A model generated the notes under the pieces. The model ran no database searches. It was not told where the DNA came from and worked only from the letters and a program-made list of their open reading frames with translations. A DNA stretch of 64,000 bases from Perkinsus marinus ATCC 50983 (lineage: Eukaryota; Perkinsozoa; Perkinsida; Perkinsidae): assembly GCF_000006405.1 (NCBI RefSeq), contig NW_003206658.1, positions 771,161 through 835,160 on the forward strand. The letters are read 5' to 3'. Each line of letters opens with the position of its first letter. Position 1 is the first letter of the stretch. The position numbers were made by a program, and so were the translations under genes. Of this stretch, positions 59,164 to 64,000 are shown in pieces.

Positions 59164-62100
59164 CTACTGTTGTGTTCCTTCTTGTTCTTCTTCTTCTTGT
59201 TGATGATGATGATGTTGTTGTTGGTTACCACCATGATATCCTCCTCGATGTCCTTGTCTACCTTGCTGCTGTTGTTGGTGATGTTGTTGTTGCTGCTGTC
59301 CCCCACTAGTACCATAATAGCCACCGGTCCCTCGAGCACCTCCTCTCTGGGGTGATGGGTTGGGCATAAGGCCACCACCTTCAGCAGCATTATCACCTTG
59401 ACTCCCTGGTGTGACTAGAACTCCTCCTCCCATCATGTAGCCTCCACCACCACCTCTACTACTCACTCCAGCGTGGTTATCCCCACCCATCTGTTGTTGG
59501 GGTGTCGCCGAAGCTACTGCCATATAGTAGGGCGGCGGTGGTATGTTAGTGGGAATACCTCCTCCAGGGTACATAGGGGAAGGGTACATGCCTCCAGGTG
59601 GTGGAGGAACATGCATATTATTCATGCCAGATCCCATCGATGACGAACTTCCTCCTCCTCCTTGTTGTTGTTGTTGTTGTTGTTGTTGTCCTGGCATTGG
59701 TTGCATTGGCTGTCCAGGATATTGATAGATACCAGGTCCCCCAGGTAGTGGTAAAGGAGCACCCATAGGAATCATACCCATAGGCCCTGCACCAGGCATA
59801 GGTGAGCCCGTAGGCGGTCCTGCACCAGTCTGCTGCTGCTGCTGTGGCATCATATGCGGCGGTAATGGCCCTTGCTGTTGTTGTCCAGGGATGAGAGGCA
59901 TGTAGGCAGTAGCTGCTGCTGTACTACCACTACTAGCTGCCATTGCCGGTCCCATAAGCATCGGTGTTCCTACTCCTGGTGCAACCATTGTAGCTGATGA
60001 TGATGATGTTGATATAATATCACGATAATTAGATGACTTGGAACCATCAGGCCATTCAGTAGACACTGCTGATGTATTCTCATTCTCACTGGACTCCAAC
60101 AACCTATCTTCAATCTCTGCCAAAGTCGATGTATCAAGGCTCTCACTATCACATAATGGCATGAATGATGGTGGTGTTATATTAGGTAAAGGCATCGGTT
60201 GTAACCCAGCAGCAGTAGTCATGAAGCCAGGATAGTGTGGAGGAAGGGGCATTGATATCATCATACCAGGATGGATAGGACCACCTTGGGTCGGCATCAT
60301 ACCAGGATGCATAGGACCTCCCATCATAGGACCATGTGGTGGTACAAATGGAGGAGGAGAGGGGAGGGGACCACCACGCCCATTAGCACCACTACCACCT
60401 TGATACTGCTGTTGTTGCTGCTCTTGTTGTTGTTGTTGCCTGCCTTGTGAGGTTTGTGTAGATCCTCCTTGTTGCTTAGTATTAGTACCACTAGGTGGTG
60501 AAGAGGGAGGAGGAGGAGCAGCAGCAGCATTCCCCTGCTGGTGAGTAGTCGTAGCAGCAGGGGCAGGAGCGGTAGTCTCATAGGTGTCATAATTAACATT
60601 CTTAAGAGTACCAGATAGACTACCACCAGGAGTAACATTAATATTAAGTGTAGCTCCTGGTGTAGGTACTCCAGGTGTAAAGGTGTTAGCATTGGGATTA
60701 AATGAGAATGCACTACGCTTTGGACCACCACCTGTTGCCGCCTCTAAAGTGAGATTATTCTTCCTACTACCAGCTCCCATCATACCACCACCACCTTTAC
60801 CACCCACAGGAGGCTTCCCAACATCTACTTGTTGCATTCGAGCATTCTGTGCATTATGAACAGCGTTCATCATAAGCTGACTAGGTTGATGAGTAGTAGT
60901 GGTAGGTCCTCCTTGATAACCAGGACCAACCTGCGGTGAGCCTTGAGGCCCAGTTATTACTACTGGACCCTTGCCTTGCCCCTTTCCTTGTCCCTTCCCC
61001 TTACCACCCTTAACTGCTGTTGCTGTGATAGGTGGAGTCCCAGCAGCAGCATTGATATTATTATCCAAAACACCGCCACCACCTTGTTGTTGTTGCCAGG
61101 GTGTGGACCCTCGACTGCCCTTAGCTGCCCCTAGCTGTGGACTAGCATTACTGCTGATCCATTCTTCACGATCTTTCTCGGGTAACTTAGGTAATGCTGG
61201 CTCTAGATTTAATGCATTAATACCCTTCATCTCGGTAACTATAGGGGATACACCAGCATTAGCAGCAGCATTAGCAGCAGCATTAGCAGCAACGGATGGT
61301 AGCTGTGGGATAGGCTTCCTATTGGTCATGACTGGAGAGGGCTAAGGAGAATGAGAATATATAATGATGGTAATGGTAGTAGTACCCCTAGAAGGGAATG
61401 CTGCTGCTTCACTGTAGATTGTAGAGCTTGATTATGGGTTTTAAGATTCTCTTGAGTTAATGGTTGAGGAGGATGATGAGGTGATGATGTCGATGATGCT
61501 GAAATGATGATGTATACATCTTCAAATCGGTAGTGATTACCGTGATGCTGTTGGTGTTTGGGTGAACGGCCTGCAGCAAGCTGACTGACCCTTACTGAGG
61601 CTGGCTCAAGGTTGAGGGCATTAAGCCTCTGAGAGAAGTAGCAGTATGACTAGACACTTGATTATTATGTAGTATTACCGTATTGCCAGCACTAGCTGCA
61701 GGTGGTCTAGGATGTCGCTGACCTGCATCTAGCATACGTAAATGGCTCTCGAAATCAGCCTTCATCCGAGCTCGTTCAGATATCTAATATTAATATCACT
61801 ACAAGATGGGAATAATACTCTTACCTGTTCTGGAGATAATTGAGGCTTCTGATGTTCATTTGTAGGGGCATGTGATGTACCTGCCCCTCGTGCTGTTGCA
61901 GTAGCACGAACAGGAGGAGGAGGAGCTGTTGTTGTTTATGGCCAGTAGCATAACCACCCGTACATACTACTACCACTACTAACCTTACCCATATTGATAC
62001 AGAAGCATGTTGCTACTACCTTGAACAGCTGAGAATAAAGCCTCCTCATCTTCAACACCTGTGCCTTCCTCCTTAGCGCCATAGTTCTGTGAATGTTGCT

Positions 62101-63053
62101 CTATTTCCCTGATATTAACTTTAATCCCTCAAGGGCCCATTAAGTAGTTAGTACTTGGCAATCCTCTCAGCTCTACGTTGTTTTTCAGGTGATATCTTAG
62201 AAGTATCCAAAGTAGTAGTGTATCTAGGAATGTACATGTTACATTATAGACTCTTGCTGTTATATACTATTACAATGCCTCATTGAATGTACTCTTAACA
62301 TTGAACTTCCTTTCATTCACAGCAAATTGATCCCAATGTGCTGCTGCAGCACCACCTGAATAGTAATAAAGTGACGGTGTCCATAGGCCTTACTACTACT
62401 ACTACTACTACCCTTGCCAATCCTAGAGTCATCAAGACTCGTTTCTAACGGCTTGTCCAATCTATCATAATACAATTATAAATATGATAGGCATACGGAG
62501 TAATAATACGCATCATCAGTTTTACTATCCCATCGCTGAAGGACTCTCTCCTTGCCTGCTAAACTGCTCCTAGGTAGAATCTCTGAGTCAGTCTTGAATC
62601 CACTTGAATGGAGTCCCTAACAACAACTAGTATTATCTACAACATCGGTATAGTCCTTACTACCTTATCCTTATCTATGCCAGCTACAGGTACATCATGA
62701 GCTGTCAACGAAGCCACCTCTTTCCCAGGTACTAGCATTTCCTCATAGATAGGTCCAGATAACTTATTCCCTGTTGGGAGTTCTCTTGCATACTTAAGAG
62801 CTATATCAAAATCCTTCTCTGGCTTCACCCCCGATAATATCCCTTCATAAATAGTCTGATTTCGCATCTTAACTTCAACAGTCTTGCCAACTAATGATAA
62901 CCACATAAACATCATCCTCTCCCTATTCATATCAGGCTGCGTTCGACTTGGTGGTACCCGTGGTGGAGCAGCACCAGTAGTAGTATTACTCCTAATACCA
63001 GATGAGGGTGTTGATGATGTCGCCACGGAAGGTGTTACTACAGTAGTTGGCAT
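59164..63053 (-). CDS. ATXN2: Ataxin-2/PBP1 orthologue (LSm, LsmAD, PAM2, polyQ)
   Basis: ATG at 63053 starts a Ser/Thr-rich head. The LSm domain follows: RERMMFMWLSLVGKTVEVKM, then NQTIYEGILSGVKPEKDFD. The LsmAD segment, around 62340-62265, reads HWDQFAVNERKFNVKSTFNE and is followed by TSKISPEKQRRAERIAKY, both diagnostic of ataxin-2. After short introns a 721-residue exon (61329-59164) is rich in Gln, Gly and Pro. It contains a PAM2 motif FSFNPNANTFTP, which binds the MLLE domain of poly(A)-binding protein, and a run of nine or more Gln near 59665-59690. The protein acts in the cytoplasm in mRNA stability, translation and stress granules. Domain order matches the animal protein. Confidence 0.92.
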
Positions 63054-63451
63054 ACTACCAGAACAAGGGTGATAACAGCAGCTGTAACATAATACACTAC
63101 GTTCTCTTATACCCTGCTAGATGCGGGGGAAACACACACAGATATCGGAAATTTTCACGCACGATGAACCAGCGCATAATCGTCCGCTACCCATATGAAA
63201 TGAATTGATAGCCCGCTGTGCATGGTTCAGATCTCGGCATGATCATGATGAGGGTAGGTTGCTGATCAGAGCTGTGAATCTCTACCTACACAGCTCCTCC
63301 AGACGTCCTAGTCATCGGTGGTGCTCGTGGTGGCATCTTTTTACCACTCATACCTCCTATCAGTACCTCTACTTTCAGGCTACTACTTCTCATCGAAGGC
63401 CTCCCTCGGATAGCTGTTGCTAGGTATGCTCTATTATCATACCCCTTTCTG

Positions 63452-63964
63452 GTGTATTCGTGTTGCGTCGATGACTTAACCACCACTGTCACCACCTTAT
63501 TAGCCTCCATGAATGACTATTATCATCAACATGAACAACATCTAGCTACTATCCAACACGGTGCCCCCATCACACATTTCCTCTATGTTGGTCATAATCA
63601 TCATCATACTACCTTTCATGGTGGGGAACCTCATCAACAACCTACTGGCTTCTTTCGTGGGAGGAAAAGACGACATCGTCATCATCATCGACATCATCAT
63701 CATCATCATGATGAAAATGATGGTAAACATCATATCTCAGAAAATCACCAGAAGTAGTACCCTAAGCCAGGTCCAAATGTGTATATGATACCTGGATCCT
63801 TCACAGAGAACACACTCCTCAACACAGCTGCTATCACCCGTCTGATGCAGGTATCATCATCAGTATCAGCCCTGTCCAGTATCCTCTCTCAGCTATTGGC
63901 TGGTCAATGTTGCGCCAAAGATACTCATCGATGCTGCTCCTGCTCACCGAGACTTGTCCTATGA
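63452..63964 (+). CDS. His-rich protein, probably two exons
   Basis: The frame around 63509-63757 reads MNDYYHQHEQHLATIQHGAP, then many His (VGHNHHHTTFHGG; a run of about 14 His mixed with Arg and Asp). It stops at 63755-63757. A further frame at 63767-63964 (NVYMIPGSFTENTLLNTAAI, then LLAGQCCAKDTHRCCSC) may follow after a short intron. Metal binding by the His tract is possible. Low complexity makes the coding call uncertain, and opposite-strand frames (poly-Met/Ile) are shadows. Confidence 0.3.
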
Positions 63965-64000
63965 TCCAGTTGTCGAGTGACCATCCTTATTAGCAGCTCT

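Noticed and set aside
59155-61345. Plus-strand and alternate minus frames within the ataxin-2 exon (poly-Leu, poly-Cys, poly-Pro)
   Set aside because: Shadows of the Gln-rich coding repeat; the annotated frame is far longer and carries the PAM2 motif.
63542-63788. Poly-Met/Ile frames opposite the His-rich stretch
   Set aside because: They are complements and frame shifts of CAT/ATG simple sequence, not independent genes.

Overview
The window is nuclear DNA from a eukaryotic microbe. Many genes are interrupted by short GT-AG introns (46, 47, 46 and 97 nt where I could fix both ends). There are eukaryote-only genes (ataxin-2, kinesin, MCM7, TRM6, axonemal-dynein-like tail, CDP-alcohol phosphotransferase), eukaryotic-type tRNA genes and a DIRS-like retroelement. 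Cys-rich secreted proteins with recurring YCG modules, CCCH fingers and very short introns make me think of an alveolate of the Perkinsus kind, but that placement is an inference. A 100-base N run at 23025-23124 marks an assembly gap.

Layout. 1-2.6 kb: decayed tyrosine-recombinase (DIRS-like) retrotransposon. 2.9-4.85 kb: a 183-bp direct repeat, then eight head-to-tail 171-bp units, each holding a minus-strand tRNA-Gly(CCC). 5.4-6.4 kb: a long hairpin and gag-like debris. 6.55-8.67 kb: a dynein-tail-like protein without a motor. 9.2-12.6 kb: small minus-strand genes and a coiled-coil gene. 12.76-14.59 kb: BCS1-like AAA ATPase. 16-19.1 kb: broken Cys-rich surface-protein genes. 19.4-20.6 kb: LicD-like protein. 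21-24 kb: repeats, a foldback element, one tRNA-like gene, a broken LicD/CCCH chimera and a solitary tRNA-Gly(CCC).

24.7-35.4 kb is a run of minus-strand genes. It holds ThiE-ThiM and TenA-ThiD (the four thiamine salvage activities in two adjacent intronless bifunctional ORFs), ETF-beta, TRM6, an unrecognised membrane protein, and an apparent fusion of a CDP-alcohol phosphotransferase with a choline/ethanolamine-phosphate cytidylyltransferase. Such a protein would carry the last two Kennedy-pathway steps. Several introns here contain tRNA-like sequence.

36-64 kb: unrecognised plus-strand exons, a four-TM protein, a small secreted Cys-rich protein, a kinesin-3-like motor with an FHA domain, a small mitochondrial-looking three-exon gene, MCM7, an unrecognised acidic protein, a 3-kb element with a broken PHD-like finger, a CCCH protein, an ataxin-2/PBP1 orthologue and a His-rich protein at the edge.

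The most unusual items are the phospholipid-synthesis fusion, the tRNA-Gly(CCC) tandem array without oligo-T terminators, the intronless thiamine pair with reversed TenA-ThiD order, and the tRNA-like introns.
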